Assembly (NCBI GenBank): GCA_030549495.1
Contig: JAUIRK010000879.1
Span: 558,001-622,000 of the forward strand
Reading direction: 5' to 3'
Length of the DNA stretch: 64,000 nucleotides
Source of the DNA: Nectonema munidae
Lineage: Eukaryota; Nematomorpha; Nectonematoida; Nectonematidae
Shown here: positions 30,401 through 34,859 of the stretch, piece after piece
How positions within the stretch are numbered: position 1 is the stretch's first letter
Layout: every line of letters starts with the position of its first letter
Translations under genes and position numbers: made by a program
The notes under the pieces: model-generated
Told to the model about the DNA's origin: nothing
The model's input: only the letters and a program-made list of their open reading frames with translations
Database searches by the model: none

Positions 30401-32419
30401 GTTTATATGATTACTAATTGATCAGTGCATACAAAAATTTCAATAATACGTGTATGCTTAACTAGTTGAAGCTATGACATTGCTTTTTATGTGAATTTCA
30501 AATTTTTGATCATTTCCCTATTGTTCTTGCTAGAGGCAATTTTTTGACTTTAAACTTGCCATCCTTGTCTACATCATAAACGATTCTGCCTTTACCATTT
30601 ATCTCTTTTTTTTCTCTGAACAACTTTGCACAACGAAACGAGCTCTTTTGGAGAAATTTTTCATTTAGGAGTGGAACATGAAAAAGCACAAAAACAATAA
30701 TTTAATACTACATGAGCCTAGAAAGGGCTTAGAAATCCACTTTCACACTTGTATTTTATCTTCATTGATTCAAAATCACGCCACAAACAAATTTATATGT
30801 GTTTTTATATTTTATACTCTCGTGTTTATTTTTATGAAATGAATTAAACAGTCTAATTCTAACGGAAGATTAAACGCATCTAATTTAGTCCACTATTTTA
30901 GTTGAACATTCAATACAGACTGGCATGCTCAACATTTCTACACCGATGGGGGAAATTACGTTTTCAGAGAATAGTCACTGGCCAAGGTCGTATTGTTATA
31001 GGCTTTAAAAAGTGTGCCTCCTTTACCTTTATAATATACATTATACTTATGGATTCTGTGCTCTTTGGGTGAGTGTGTGTATAAAAAACAAAAACAAGAA
31101 AAAGCATTATATAATTTTCAAAGTAAGCAATAATGACGAGTCTGACTAAAAGTTTACGCTCTGATGTTAGTAGAGAAGATTTTGCAACCCCTAAACTTTT
31201 TTAAACAAAAAAAAGTTTAAAATTTTTTTGAAATCCAATTTTATCTAAAAATAAAATTGACCTATTATTATTGATCTAAAATTTTGAGGAAGAATTATAT
31301 AAAAAATTTGAATCCGGGATCAAAAAAGTTCTTGGGCCCATATATTTGCTTGCCAATGTGTGATCTAATATATTAGCTTGAGAAACACTATCTTGATTTT
31401 TTATAATCAGTTCAATCTGGATTATTTGGCCTTTATTTGATATAAAAGTATTTAAATAGTGTATGTGTATGTAAACAAACTATGCATTCACTGCTTCTTT
31501 AGAGCTTCAAGCAGGCATATATAAATCCACTATTTTGTTTTAGTCGAGGCACATATGTGACAACATCCACAGCGTGGTCAGGTTTTATTTCTTCTCCATG
31601 CTCATATTCTCCATCATTCAACTCTGCATCTTCACTCTCTTTTTCCAGCTGGCTTTCAATTCGACACAAGTCTTCACTTTCACCTTCTGCACATCCCCAC
31701 TTCTTTCGTCATCCTTTCTCGTGAATGCTGGAAGTGTGCAACTCGTCCATTCCATCTTTAAAAAGAAAGTTCTTTTCTTGTCGTTGCGCAAAATCATTCA
31801 CTCGATATTTTTTTTTCTTTTGAAAATCACAACTCCAGTTCTCAGTGTCGTAATACTTTTTCAATTTTGTACACGCCTTGCCTGCCTACATCAAAGTCAA
31901 CTTCTCGCGCCTTCAAACACCACGACAACAGTCGTGAAAGAAGCTGCCATTTTCGATCAAAAAGCCTGCTCTTTCCTTCTCCATGCTAAAAATGAATCTT
32001 CCTCGGCCACGCTCTCACTGGACGAGCAAGTGAAGGAGGCGATCCAATACCTCTCATTCGCTTTCTTCCACCTTCACCTCATTTTCTTGTCGTCCAGCTT
32101 CACGTGCTGGCACAAGAGCATCCTACACGCGTCCCCCCTTAAAAACAAAGCCTGGCTCATCGTGTGTGCGTTGGTGGGGGCCGTGCTTCTCTTGCTTCTA
32201 CCCTGCTGCCACGCATCTCTGTTCTCGAGGGTGTTCCTCAGTGAAAACCATCCCCCCTCTACGATTTTCATCTCCATCTTTGTGCTCTTTTCTCCAGTTC
32301 TGAGTTTGCTCTTTTTCGAAGTTATCAAGTATAGGCGACAGATCATTGCATTTAAGCGAAAACAAAAACTCATGAAGCTGGACTTTGGAACGAAGCTAGG
32401 CATGAATTCTCCATTTTAA
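318..32419 (+). CDS. TMEM94: TMEM94, P-type-ATPase-like ER membrane protein (16 exons, 5' end off window)
   Basis: Exons 318-451, 2707-2909, 3990-4118, 4291-4460, 6013-6272, 7043-7314, 13193-13274, 13334-13449, 13528-13667, 22222-22498, 23477-23669, 25020-25362, 26151-26254, 27344-27561, 29500-29775 and 31544-32419 all have AG/GT borders and matching phases. They give 1,263 residues and a stop. From memory of the human protein (1,356 aa) I can align a TM segment, the A-domain (LLVKGDVIGLNPG), M3-M4, a degenerate phosphorylation loop (CVIDKIGLS where true pumps have DKTGT), the FWDG and FAYKPG stretches, GLDTGWNC, YVDNVPLLTPLFTD, six C-terminal TM helices and the terminal GTKLGMNSPF. The family is reported to act in ER magnesium handling; whether it hydrolyses ATP is debated. 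About 80-90 N-terminal residues lie upstream. Introns range from 59 bp to 8.6 kb and carry most of the repeats in the left half. Identification is very secure; a few exon borders are inferred from phase. Confidence 0.95.
757..890 (+). other. Exon-like open block inside TMEM94 intron, not in phase
   Basis: Between ctgaag and caaaa|gtaaaa lies a 134-bp block with one open frame of 44 codons rich in charged residues (LELSKWKQKFETTNRQTLTE, then IRRIEELYLEETTKF). It looks like a coiled-coil coding stretch. Joining it to the exons at 451 and 2707 breaks the frame, while those two join perfectly without it. Alternative exon, fossil exon or chance. Confidence 0.35.
901..1025. repeat. Foldback (hairpin) repeat
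   Basis: Two ~60-bp arms are near-perfect reverse complements: TTTTCGACCACTTTGGTCAT at the left, and the right end finishes ...GTGGTCGAAAA; both carry CTAGAGAAAAATGTT next to the centre. There is almost no loop. It is probably a foldback MITE; a structured RNA hairpin is the alternative. Confidence 0.7.
2707..2909 (+). CDS. TMEM94: TMEM94 exon: A-domain core
   Basis: Acceptor catttag, donor agt|gtaagt. Encodes WLKAKCLVFRDS and then LLLVKGDVIGLNPGCKSPG, the counterpart of LLVEGDIIALRPGQ in human TMEM94 and of the actuator domain of P-type ATPases. Phase 1 in, phase 0 out. Confidence 0.92.
3014..3405. mobile_element. MITE-like element with terminal inverted repeats
   Basis: Left end TTGCCAAGTGCTCAACCAAT and right end ...GGTTGAGCACTTGTCAA are inverted repeats of about 26 bp. 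A subterminal pair (TTGTCGGAGTTAG / CTCCGACAA) is inverted too. The interior holds GGGTTGAGGTTAGG-like runs. No transposase is present. The same terminal sequence occurs at 21043-21062. Open frames inside are by-products. Confidence 0.65.
3990..4118 (+). CDS. TMEM94: TMEM94 exon: A-domain (EPGHYF)
   Basis: Acceptor ttcattag, donor ctg|gtagca; 43 codons, phase 0 at both ends. SIIEPGHYFSADVF corresponds to HIVLEPGDLFPPF in human. The catalytic TGES motif of genuine pumps is not seen. Confidence 0.82.
4291..4460 (+). CDS. TMEM94: TMEM94 exon: end of A-domain, before M3
   Basis: Acceptor ttcattttag, donor ctaaa|gtacg. Ends with MRKFVLKETPLITYL, matching LFRVLETPVIDNI in human. It leaves in phase 2 and can join in frame to either 6013 or the exon-like block at 4796. 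Confidence 0.85.
4796..4943 (+). other. Exon-like open block, possible duplicate or alternative M3 exon of TMEM94
   Basis: Bounded by aaaggcag and cag|gtcatt, this block has 49 open codons. They include LPVYIFTPLDGRFVAKIYVF and a hydrophobic stretch VFLLVIGYGVLVGIF, which resemble human TMEM94 just before and in M3. It enters in phase 2 like the accepted exon at 6013 but leaves in phase 0, so including both breaks the frame. It could be a decayed exon duplicate, an alternative exon with an unseen partner, or chance. Confidence 0.4.
4980..5815 (-). mobile_element. RTE-type LINE fragment (RT and C-terminal zinc motif)
   Basis: Minus-strand reading gives IDKILKDAIKEDMNEILYAD with the catalytic YADD, then KNKGLRINFSKFKWMKIGDS, a Cys-rich CGVCGIRAKRNSIFCTFCNK and WIHKRCSGIKGSLLKV, as in RTE-like elements of marine invertebrates. 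Toward 5050-5200 it continues with remnants such as YRWFRHVNRRPTEEFINTV. It is 5'-truncated and broken. Confidence 0.8.
6013..6272 (+). CDS. TMEM94: TMEM94 exon: M3 and M4 helices
   Basis: Acceptor tttttttag (polypyrimidine-rich), donor caag|gtttc. Encodes a charged lead-in (ELLHEFGKRRESEFSLRFLQ) then two long hydrophobic helices with a short loop and a proline in the second (FTFPSAILLWIFVNALG), as in M3/M4 of the family. Phase 2 in, 1 out. Clearly richer in G/C than the surrounding intron. Confidence 0.92.
6273..7042. other. TMEM94 intron, no recognised content
   Basis: AT-rich intron with a short (TA)n tract near 6349-6362. I see no gene or repeat I can name. Confidence 0.5.
7043..7314 (+). 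CDS. TMEM94: TMEM94 exon: degenerate P-loop (DKIGL)
   Basis: Acceptor tttttaaag, donor gaaaaa|gtaaga. Contains LHGLCFASHFCVIDKIGLSSW, equivalent to LGSVTVLCCVDKQGILSW in human. The DKTGT phosphorylation signature of true P-type pumps is replaced by DKIGL; the aspartate is kept. Phase 1 in, 0 out. Confidence 0.93.
7675..8312. mobile_element. Nonautonomous hAT-like element
   Basis: Left end CAGTGGTTCTCAGCCTTTTA and right end ...TGAGATCCACTG are inverted (right end reversed: CAGTGGATCTCAATCGTGG). The subterminal GACCCC and ATGGACCCC blocks are typical of Charlie-like hAT ends. There is no coding interior. A clean 8-bp target duplication is not visible. Confidence 0.65.
8990..10460 (-). mobile_element. 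RTE-type LINE fragment (endonuclease and start of RT)
   Basis: Minus strand: 10455-10093 encodes the APE endonuclease (SDRVMAMKLKANQEILTIIT, then AYGAQIVCKE, EKLIIGVDLNGYVDE and GYEDVHGGHE). Lower down come HLTTYSSEEKN, KDCNVVPGRD and, at 9480-9124, the KEAIRKGLKDKKK region before the RT. Several stops and shifts are present, and an unrelated block interrupts it at about 9578-9948. Confidence 0.8.
9578..9948. other. Unidentified GC-richer insert within the RTE LINE
   Basis: About 370 bp separating two parts of the LINE that should be adjacent. Its base composition is near-balanced, unlike its surroundings. It has no tRNA box pair, no obvious terminal inverted repeats, and stops in every frame. 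The borders are estimated from where the LINE protein resumes. Confidence 0.5.
10620..10790 (-). mobile_element. SINE or RTE tail sequence
   Basis: Read on the minus strand, it contains GGTTGGCGTCAGGAAGGGCA followed by TCCGGCCATAAAACTCACTC. This tail also ends the SINEs at 12715 and 23690, so it is either another SINE copy or the shared 3' end of the RTE partner. Confidence 0.6.
11325..11515 (+). mobile_element. tRNA-derived SINE (family 1)
   Basis: Pol III B-box GGTTCGATCCC at 11381-11391, preceded by a tRNA-like head (GCGTGAGTAGGGTTGGTTAG) and followed by a unique body that includes GCAGCGCAATTGTGCCTTCC. A reverse copy lies at 20470-20640. Confidence 0.7.
11865..12010 (+). mobile_element. 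tRNA-derived SINE (family 2)
   Basis: B-box GGTTCGATTCC at 11915-11925, then CTTACCATCTATCTGTCCAG and CTATGGAAGATTATTGCGTC. The same body in reverse is found at 29880-30035, which supports a dispersed family rather than a tRNA gene. Confidence 0.7.
12715..12910 (+). mobile_element. tRNA-derived SINE (family 3, RTE-like tail)
   Basis: Head with TGTCATTGTGGATAGACACC and B-box GGTTCGATTCC (12771-12781), then GGTTGACGTCAGGAAAGGCA and TCCGGTCAGGAAATG, the RTE-like tail. The second copy is at 23690-23870. Confidence 0.75.
13193..13274 (+). CDS. TMEM94: TMEM94 exon: acidic cytoplasmic loop
   Basis: Acceptor ttcattag, donor aa|gtattc. Encodes IIFFNDDKDKEVEKGEERDQ, matching the VLFFSGKVE start of the human variable loop. 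Followed by a 59-bp intron. Phase 0 in, 1 out; this is the exon that repairs phase between 7314 and 13334. Confidence 0.8.
13334..13449 (+). CDS. TMEM94: TMEM94 exon: FEDVNAHIY segment
   Basis: Acceptor tttaaaag, donor ctg|gtaacg. LQFEDVNAHIYNSKFSPL parallels IQFDDSNWQLHLTSLKPL in human. Phase 1 in, 0 out. Confidence 0.88.
13528..13667 (+). CDS. TMEM94: TMEM94 exon: N-domain-like segment
   Basis: Acceptor ttttttttcag, donor ctc|gtaatt. Encodes RLAIYVSLHDGAIRNQVQNF and continues with an amphipathic stretch, corresponding to LNVLLNLCNASVTERLCRFS. Phase 0 in, 2 out, which matches 22222 across an 8.6-kb intron. Confidence 0.82.
14641..19381 (-). mobile_element. Jockey-type non-LTR retrotransposon, nearly complete
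   Basis: Minus-strand order: ORF1 (19401-18139), ORF2 (18112-15434), a ~780-bp 3' region and a (TTAA)n tail at about 14650-14669. ORF2 is uninterrupted. The element sits inside copies of the ~150-bp satellite-like repeat that resumes on both sides (14440-14640 and from 19381). ORF1 starts within the flank, so the 5' end is truncated. This is one of the youngest insertions in the window. Confidence 0.9.
15434..18112 (-). CDS. LINE ORF2: endonuclease-reverse transcriptase, 892 aa
   Basis: APE-type endonuclease occupies about residues 1-210 (FLHFNINGL, LNEVKSQ, GDLNAHH, SDHKPLLV). The reverse transcriptase follows (LRPISLLPCLSKVYDKLI, YDLEKAFDTVWH, GVPQGSPLSPLLF, and FADD at about residue 659). 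The tail ends without an RNase H domain that I recognise. No internal stop. It acts in target-primed reverse transcription of its own RNA. ATG is 26 bp after the ORF1 stop, as expected for two-ORF LINEs. Confidence 0.95.
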   Translation of the reverse strand: MLKFLHFNINGLAKKRSALIELLAEHSIDVFSLNEVKSQAKYSIRILGYRTFVHPGTSHSRGLAMGVREGLKVSSFTISDSGDSMALKLDLGRAGHLVVLGCYNPPSNPLLDYEFIEKYLRSSDKVLLLGDLNAHHTRLFSETNSAAGTDLLKLVEDSYAFIANDPTPTREKNVLDLAIMSFNLRPLLASIVVIQDCCVSDHKPLLVTVSLGPQFTADKGNLVKRWVFSQANWDRFRSLLNDSAPRVMMCIGVKPPEELAECVNDAILSAAREAVPLKEVRKYENPIPKNVLLLIKEKRALYRKYIHTRDAETKNLINRLQKLIRKKLGETTSRKVTSITKASNPLQGSSKFWNLVRGLKPGCKGPTSVTWNNRTAIEAEDKCALLADYYEDVYRTNPGPKNFNSEIEFFRRLPATNDTNFILEDLVQIIKKLKARKAAGWDEVSNLFIKNLPPRFRDVLLAIYNSFIKDGFYPDCYKRAILICVPKAGKKSGKPSDLRPISLLPCLSKVYDKLIFGVLDAWCKEHAIIPQEQFGFQKGLSTNHALLTLHHDVAKSLNDGLYVGMISYDLEKAFDTVWHEGLLFKLSSMFVPSCIFKVVHSFLSRRSFQIRINNKFSRRISLGRGVPQGSPLSPLLFNFYISDIRDSFNKSIYARIISFADDICVYYAAKRVPRICKHLTDVNTILGGYFTGWNLKVNYSKCKFIIFGANCPKNNPPTIGNIPRVRHLKYLGINWDAGFSFHREAHEKIKKGKKDLALYGCLKDLGVNSTVVGKVIKILTMPKLTYGNSILGCLPSTWTNKIDDLVYKLFRTVYGNPFIIAHSRTSFSWFQKRLEKLNKKFIEKLRTHKHCPQLCQAWELTQTQAEAFLGVYAKKKRKIILGDYPYTIAPKQ
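18139..19401 (-). CDS. LINE ORF1: nucleic-acid-binding Gag-like protein, interrupted
   Basis: Acidic/basic N-terminal part, a PRE/RRM-like middle (FITVFLKNIPNLGSKLATYK, CAIVIKGLTMQDASDVSDAI) and zinc knuckles (CYKCQKLGQCQQH; later CYLCGAEGHSAAFNNC). One in-frame TAA at 18580-18582 splits it into 273 and 145 residues, beside a run of eight C in the + strand. The first codons come from flanking repeat DNA, so the true N-terminus is missing. Confidence 0.85.
20470..20640 (-). mobile_element. tRNA-derived SINE (family 1, reverse copy)
   Basis: Reverse-complement B-box GGGATCGAACC at 20575-20585 and the shared CACAATTGCACCACTTGTAG body; same family as 11325-11515. Confidence 0.65.
20650..22221. 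other. TMEM94 intron, little recognised content
   Basis: Contains one end of the 3014-type MITE (GATTGGTTGAGCACTTGTCA at 21043-21062). The rest is AT-rich. The minus-strand open frame at 21867-22091 looks accidental. Confidence 0.45.
22222..22498 (+). CDS. TMEM94: TMEM94 exon: N-domain with FWDG
   Basis: Acceptor cttttgcag, donor aag|gtaagttc. Contains FGWASLPQHEICFCEGYFKN and CGHTETLLDQCIEFWDGSTV, matching VVLEACTDFWDGADI. Phase 2 in, 0 out. High G/C compared with its introns. Other frames are open here by composition only. Confidence 0.93.
23477..23669 (+). CDS. TMEM94: TMEM94 exon: FAYKPG segment
   Basis: Acceptor atttag, donor tctc|gtaatt. SQRKKLSLMLKKEGVFVNSL followed by AFAYKPG equals the human SDRKK...SAFAYKP region; KSSIS near the end equals the RRSSWSS site. 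Phase 0 in, 1 out. Confidence 0.9.
23690..23870 (+). mobile_element. tRNA-derived SINE (family 3, second copy)
   Basis: CATTGTGGTTAGACTCCAGG, a degenerate B-box (AGTTGGATTCC) and GGTTGACGTTAGGAAGGGCG with TCCGGTCAAGAAATG; collinear with 12715-12910 but more diverged. Confidence 0.7.
23870..25019. other. TMEM94 intron, no gene seen
   Basis: AT-rich. At 24215-24260 the phrase TTCGTTATAACCGAAGTTCG with CTATATCCGAACC resembles pogo/Tigger-type ends, but I see no partner end. The open frames here show no protein-like features. Confidence 0.4.
25020..25362 (+). CDS. TMEM94: TMEM94 exon: P-domain with GLDTGWNC
   Basis: Acceptor ctctcttag, donor ca|gtaagt. Includes FSGYIFLGAITYQSIPHLEF, IRFTLFLPDDEVRARDFAEK and LGLDTGWNCSLSL, near-collinear with human FMGMVSSQYQ...GLETGWNCHISL. 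Phase 1 in, 2 out. Confidence 0.96.
26151..26254 (+). CDS. TMEM94: TMEM94 exon: short linker exon
   Basis: Acceptor tttttttcag, donor aaac|gtaagt. It encodes about 34 residues of the poorly conserved loop. Sequence similarity is weak, but the phase (2 in, 1 out) is exactly what the flanking exons require. Confidence 0.72.
26860..27343. other. TMEM94 intron with a GGAGTTGGAGTC repeat end
   Basis: CAGGGTTGCAGAACCAATGA with AAGGAGTTGGAGTCAG at about 26907-26950 belongs to the family of ends also seen at 47404 and 56236; CTGACTCCGA follows at about 26960. Otherwise A/T runs. Confidence 0.4.
27344..27561 (+). CDS. TMEM94: TMEM94 exon: VDNVPLLTPLFTD
   Basis: Acceptor ccattttcacag, donor cag|gtacga. 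Ends with IKYVDNVPLLTPLFTDATQE then YQMISTLQEFDQ, the best conserved block of the family (human IDNVPLLVPLFTDCTPE). Phase 1 in, 0 out. Confidence 0.96.
27745..27960 (-). mobile_element. piggyBac-like transposase fragment
   Basis: Minus strand reads GRNLTIDRLHTSIELAD, a stop, then LYKKALTIVGTIDTRRKGIP, aligning with the DNWFTS...L...GLTLVGTLRKNKREIP block of piggyBac transposases. Only ~70 residues remain. It is decayed and has no visible TTAA-bounded ends. Confidence 0.7.
28170..28740 (-). mobile_element. Tc1/mariner-like transposase fragment
   Basis: Minus strand: an N-terminal helix-turn-helix-like LLRDGVTMKGIAEILTP at 28740-28560, then decayed sequence, then NHPTQVMVLEVMSFDGKNGT and SFFFNSGESVNAEVLL. 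The last two are the catalytic-core phrases of mariner-type proteins. Several stops lie in between, so it is non-functional. Confidence 0.75.
28867..29327. mobile_element. Nonautonomous hAT-like element
   Basis: Left end CAGTGATTCTCAATCTCTTG, right end ...GGACCACATTGAGCACTT with ATTGTGGACCCCTTGGGCGT inside it. Same style of ends as 7675-8312. No coding capacity; the target duplication is not clear. Confidence 0.55.
29500..29775 (+). CDS. TMEM94: TMEM94 exon: hinge before M5
   Basis: Acceptor gttccaaag, donor aag|gttcgt. VVICLGNALNAEQSRILAIS matches TCCLGSSANLRNSCLFLQSD, the degenerate hinge where pumps have GDGxND. Phase 0 at both ends. Confidence 0.94.
29880..30035 (-). mobile_element. tRNA-derived SINE (family 2, reverse copy)
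   Basis: Reverse B-box GGAATCGAACC at 29946-29956 and CCATAGCTGGACAGATAGAT, matching 11865-12010 in reverse. Confidence 0.7.
30060..31543. other. TMEM94 intron, no gene recognised
   Basis: AT-rich. A minus-strand stretch at 30535-30660 (INGKGRIVYDVDKDGKFKVK) reads like protein but I cannot assign it. Nothing else stands out. Confidence 0.4.
31544..32419 (+). CDS. TMEM94: TMEM94 last exon: M5-M10 and C-terminus
   Basis: Acceptor ttgttttag, stop TAA at 32417-32419. Starts SRHICDNIHSVVRFYFF (human ARHATYGIRKCFLFLL), carries about six hydrophobic helices, and ends KYRRQIIAFKRKQKLMKLDF then GTKLGMNSPF, nearly identical to the human tail. Confidence 0.97.
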   Translation, partial: SRHICDNIHSVVRFYFFSMLIFSIIQLCIFTLFFQLAFNSTQVFTFTFCTSPLLSSSFLVNAGSVQLVHSIFKKKVLFLSLRKIIHSIFFFLLKITTPVLSVVILFQFCTRLACLHQSQLLAPSNTTTTVVKEAAIFDQKACSFLLHAKNESSSATLSLDEQVKEAIQYLSFAFFHLHLIFLSSSFTCWHKSILHASPLKNKAWLIVCALVGAVLLLLLPCCHASLFSRVFLSENHPPSTIFISIFVLFSPVLSLLFFEVIKYRRQIIAFKRKQKLMKLDFGTKLGMNSPF

Positions 32420-32420
32420 A

Positions 32421-32426
32421 AATAAA
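32421..32426 (+). promoter_or_regulatory. Polyadenylation signal of TMEM94
   Basis: AATAAA two bases after the stop codon; a second AATAAA lies near 32456. Either could direct cleavage, giving a very short 3' UTR. Confidence 0.55.
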
Positions 32427-32429
32427 CTT

Positions 32430-34077
32430 TTTATCTGTGAATGACATTCTTACTAATAAATGTATAAAGACAAGCATACATCAAAGATTTACACCGGATT
32501 CATAAATAATAGTTAAAACTAGCTACTTACCTAGTTAAATTAACTAACTTATTTAATAAATATTAAGAAAAGAGTTGGGTTAAAAAGACTGGAGCTTTTA
32601 TTTAACAAAGCCAAAACTGTTAGTTACATTGAAAAATAAAGTATATATATAACGAAATTTGAATAAGGCATGATTGTAATTTGAATTGCATCAAAGTGAA
32701 ATAAAGCAATTACTCAAATATGAGTATTATCCAAATGACAAATGAAAGAAATAAAAAATAAAATAAACTCAGCGAAATTCAAAATAATGAAAACTTGAAT
32801 ACAACAATCCTGTCCTCTAAAAGAAATCATTAAACCCAAGTCTTCTAATTGGATTCCGATCATCTACTTGATCTAAGTTTTGAAGCTCCGGGATCCACTG
32901 TTGAAGCATCTATATAGTCAAAGCGTTTCTCACAAGTACTTTCTGAAGTCTGCTCTGAGTTTCTCTTTTCCTATTATAGGCTCGAAACGTTTCAACGCTA
33001 CTCGTTTTCATTTCCATTTTCAAATCTGACCCTGGCACAATTTGTTTTGCACCCTATTACTCCTTTGGGATACAGTCTAACCTGTTTATACCGCCACCAA
33101 AATAAAGTTGCAATAAATTGAGGTAAATCAAAAAGCAAATTTTAAAAATATTTGATTAAGGGAATGTAAATTTCTGAATCTTTTGATAACTACCTTTTCT
33201 TAAAAAAAAAGGTTAAAAATAAAATGAATTTTAGACATTAACAAAGGTACAAAATGCATTTAAGTGTCATCCATGACTTTCAAGAAAATATAGTAGAGAA
33301 ATTTTCATTTTATTCCTTTTAATAATTATATAAAAAATTTGGTTATTTTAGAAAAAAAAAATAAAAATTGAACTTTAATTAATTTTATTATTAGTTTTAA
33401 CGCACCTTATACTTTATAAGCAGCATAAAATGCTAAAATAGAAAAAAAGTAAATGATTCAAATCAAACTTACTGTATACAACTTAATTCAAAATTTTTAT
33501 GTAAGTAAATAAAAAATCGGAAATTGTCATTGATTGATTTTCCATGAATACTTCATCAGTACGCTGATTTATTTTTATTGCTTGTTGCTATGGCTCTTGC
33601 TGGACTCTATAATTTACACATATTGTTTCTGTTCATTATATTGAAAAGTATAATAGACTTTATATGGTAGATACACGCACTGCACACTAAAATCTATTTT
33701 ATTCATAAGATTGTTTATTTTAAACAAACAACGATAGATTTTCCATCTATAATAATCTGAGAGCAAAGCGTGTTTCACATTTTCTTGAAAGTGGTTAATC
33801 TGTTGAAGACCATGGTGGTCGAAAACAAGTCTCTCTTTGGTTTACTCTTCCATTGTCAACTTTATTGGCGGTAATTGAAAATAGAGGCAAATTTAAGACT
33901 ATAAATTTATACGTTTTATGATAGCCCATTCTTCGTGTAATCAGTTACCCGTGTTGTGTTGAGAATGTTATAACGGGTTCATTCGGCAAAGGTATACGTT
34001 CTTTTTATCGGTGAAAACATCTCAAAAGTAAGAAATTGGGTATATATTAGAATATTTATTGATAAAAAATATCAAAT
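32430..34077. other. Convergent intergenic region
   Basis: Lies between the 3' ends of TMEM94 (+) and TRAPPC1 (-). On the minus strand at 33060-32836, MKTSSVETFRAYNRKRETQS and MLQQWIPELQNLDQVDDRNP lie in one frame split by a single stop; this may be a decayed transposon or exon, but I cannot name it. The rest is AT-rich. Confidence 0.4.
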
Positions 34078-34083
34078 TTTATT
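34078..34083 (-). promoter_or_regulatory. Polyadenylation signal of the VMA21-TRAPPC1 transcript
   Basis: TTTATT on the + strand, i.e. AATAAA on the minus strand, starting 14 bases beyond the TRAPPC1 stop. It serves both reading frames if the message is dicistronic; no AATAAA separates the two. Confidence 0.6.
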
Positions 34084-34096
34084 GTGTGTGCACACA

Positions 34097-34594
34097 TCAC
34101 TCAAAATTAGGAAGAGAAGTTAAATATTCGCGCACTTTTTTGTCAAAGATGGTGCTGTTTAAATTATTCAAGGAGTCTTCAGAAAGAATGAAGTTTTTAA
34201 GAACGAACTGCACAAAAAATTGAGCGTAAATTTGTTTCAGAATTTGGGAGTAATCGGTGGAAGGCGCATACGTTTGCCCGTCGTTGTTTGTTGAGGAAGA
34301 AGTAGAATCTAAATCAGTGATCAGAACGAATTGGTAACTAGTCAAGACTTTCAAGTAGTTGAGCTGATAAGTGTTTGTCTTGAAAGCGAAGCTGTCCGAG
34401 TCGAATTGGTCAGTGGGTGAGATGCGAGCCAAAAATGATCTCATTGAAAACAAGAGTCCATACATCAACTTCTTTTCCTCCTCTTCGGAGATTTGGGAGG
34501 AGGAGGAGCTGGAAGGAGGGCGCTTTTTGTGGAATGGCGCGTAGTATAGGCAGAGGCCCATTTTGTTGAAGATGTGCAGGCTGTAGATGGTCAT
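34097..34594 (-). CDS. TRAPPC1: TRAPPC1 (Bet5), TRAPP complex core subunit
   Basis: 165 residues with a longin-like fold signature. Recognisable blocks: MTIYSLHIFNKMGLCLYYAP, EEEEKKLMYGLLFSMRSFLA, FAFKTNTYQLNYLKVLTSYQ, ITDLD, and ILKQIYAQFFVQFVLKNF. All align with human TRAPPC1 (145 aa: MTVHNLYLFDRNGVCLHYSE, KLMYGMLFSIRSF). Extra length comes from a Ser/Glu-rich loop (PPSSSSSSQISEEEE) and a Ser/Asn-rich loop before ILKQ. TRAPP is the guanine-nucleotide exchanger and tether for Rab1 at the ER-Golgi interface. The start at 34594 is chosen because the family begins MT(I/V); upstream codons in this frame overlap the VMA21 end. No intron. Confidence 0.95.
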   Translation of the reverse strand: MTIYSLHIFNKMGLCLYYAPFHKKRPPSSSSSSQISEEEEKKLMYGLLFSMRSFLARISPTDQFDSDSFAFKTNTYQLNYLKVLTSYQFVLITDLDSTSSSTNNDGQTYAPSTDYSQILKQIYAQFFVQFVLKNFILSEDSLNNLNSTIFDKKVREYLTSLPNFE

Positions 34595-34595
34595 T

Positions 34596-34835
34596 CTACT
34601 CCGCTTTGCTCTTCTCTTGGACTTCCTTGCTTCCTTCAACGCCTTCTTCGAGAAATGCCTTGCGAATGTAGAGAAAGAGGATCACGTGCACAACAACAAT
34701 GGAAATGATGACTGAGATAATGTCACTTTTGTTGGCTGCTGTGCCTAGATCTAGGAAGGAAATGAAGTATACGTTAGTGAGAATAGTCATGATACATGGG
34801 AAATCAAAAGTAAATAAGGCCATTTTTGCTTGCAT
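34596..34835 (-). CDS. VMA21: VMA21-like V-ATPase assembly factor
   Basis: 79 residues in view, with two hydrophobic helices (FPCIMTILTNVYFISFLDLG and DIISVIISIVVVHVILFLYI) separated by a short loop with NKSD, as in human VMA21 (GMSNRDSYFYAAIVAVVAVHVVLALFVY). The C-terminus ends KSKAE, a K-x-K-x-x dilysine signal for ER retrieval, which is a known feature of this chaperone of V0 assembly. It is shorter than the usual ~100 aa. The N-terminal MQAKMALFTFD follows a pyrimidine-rich tract and GTCAG, so an upstream exon may add the missing N-terminus. The TAG stop lies one base before the TRAPPC1 ATG. The assignment rests on topology and moderate similarity. Confidence 0.75.
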   Translation of the reverse strand: MQAKMALFTFDFPCIMTILTNVYFISFLDLGTAANKSDIISVIISIVVVHVILFLYIRKAFLEEGVEGSKEVQEKSKAE

Positions 34836-34859
34836 CTGACAAAGCCTCTGAGGAACTGT

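Noticed and set aside
32074-32403. Minus-strand 109-aa frame antisense to the last TMEM94 exon
   Set aside because: Shadow of the coding strand, with no motif of its own.
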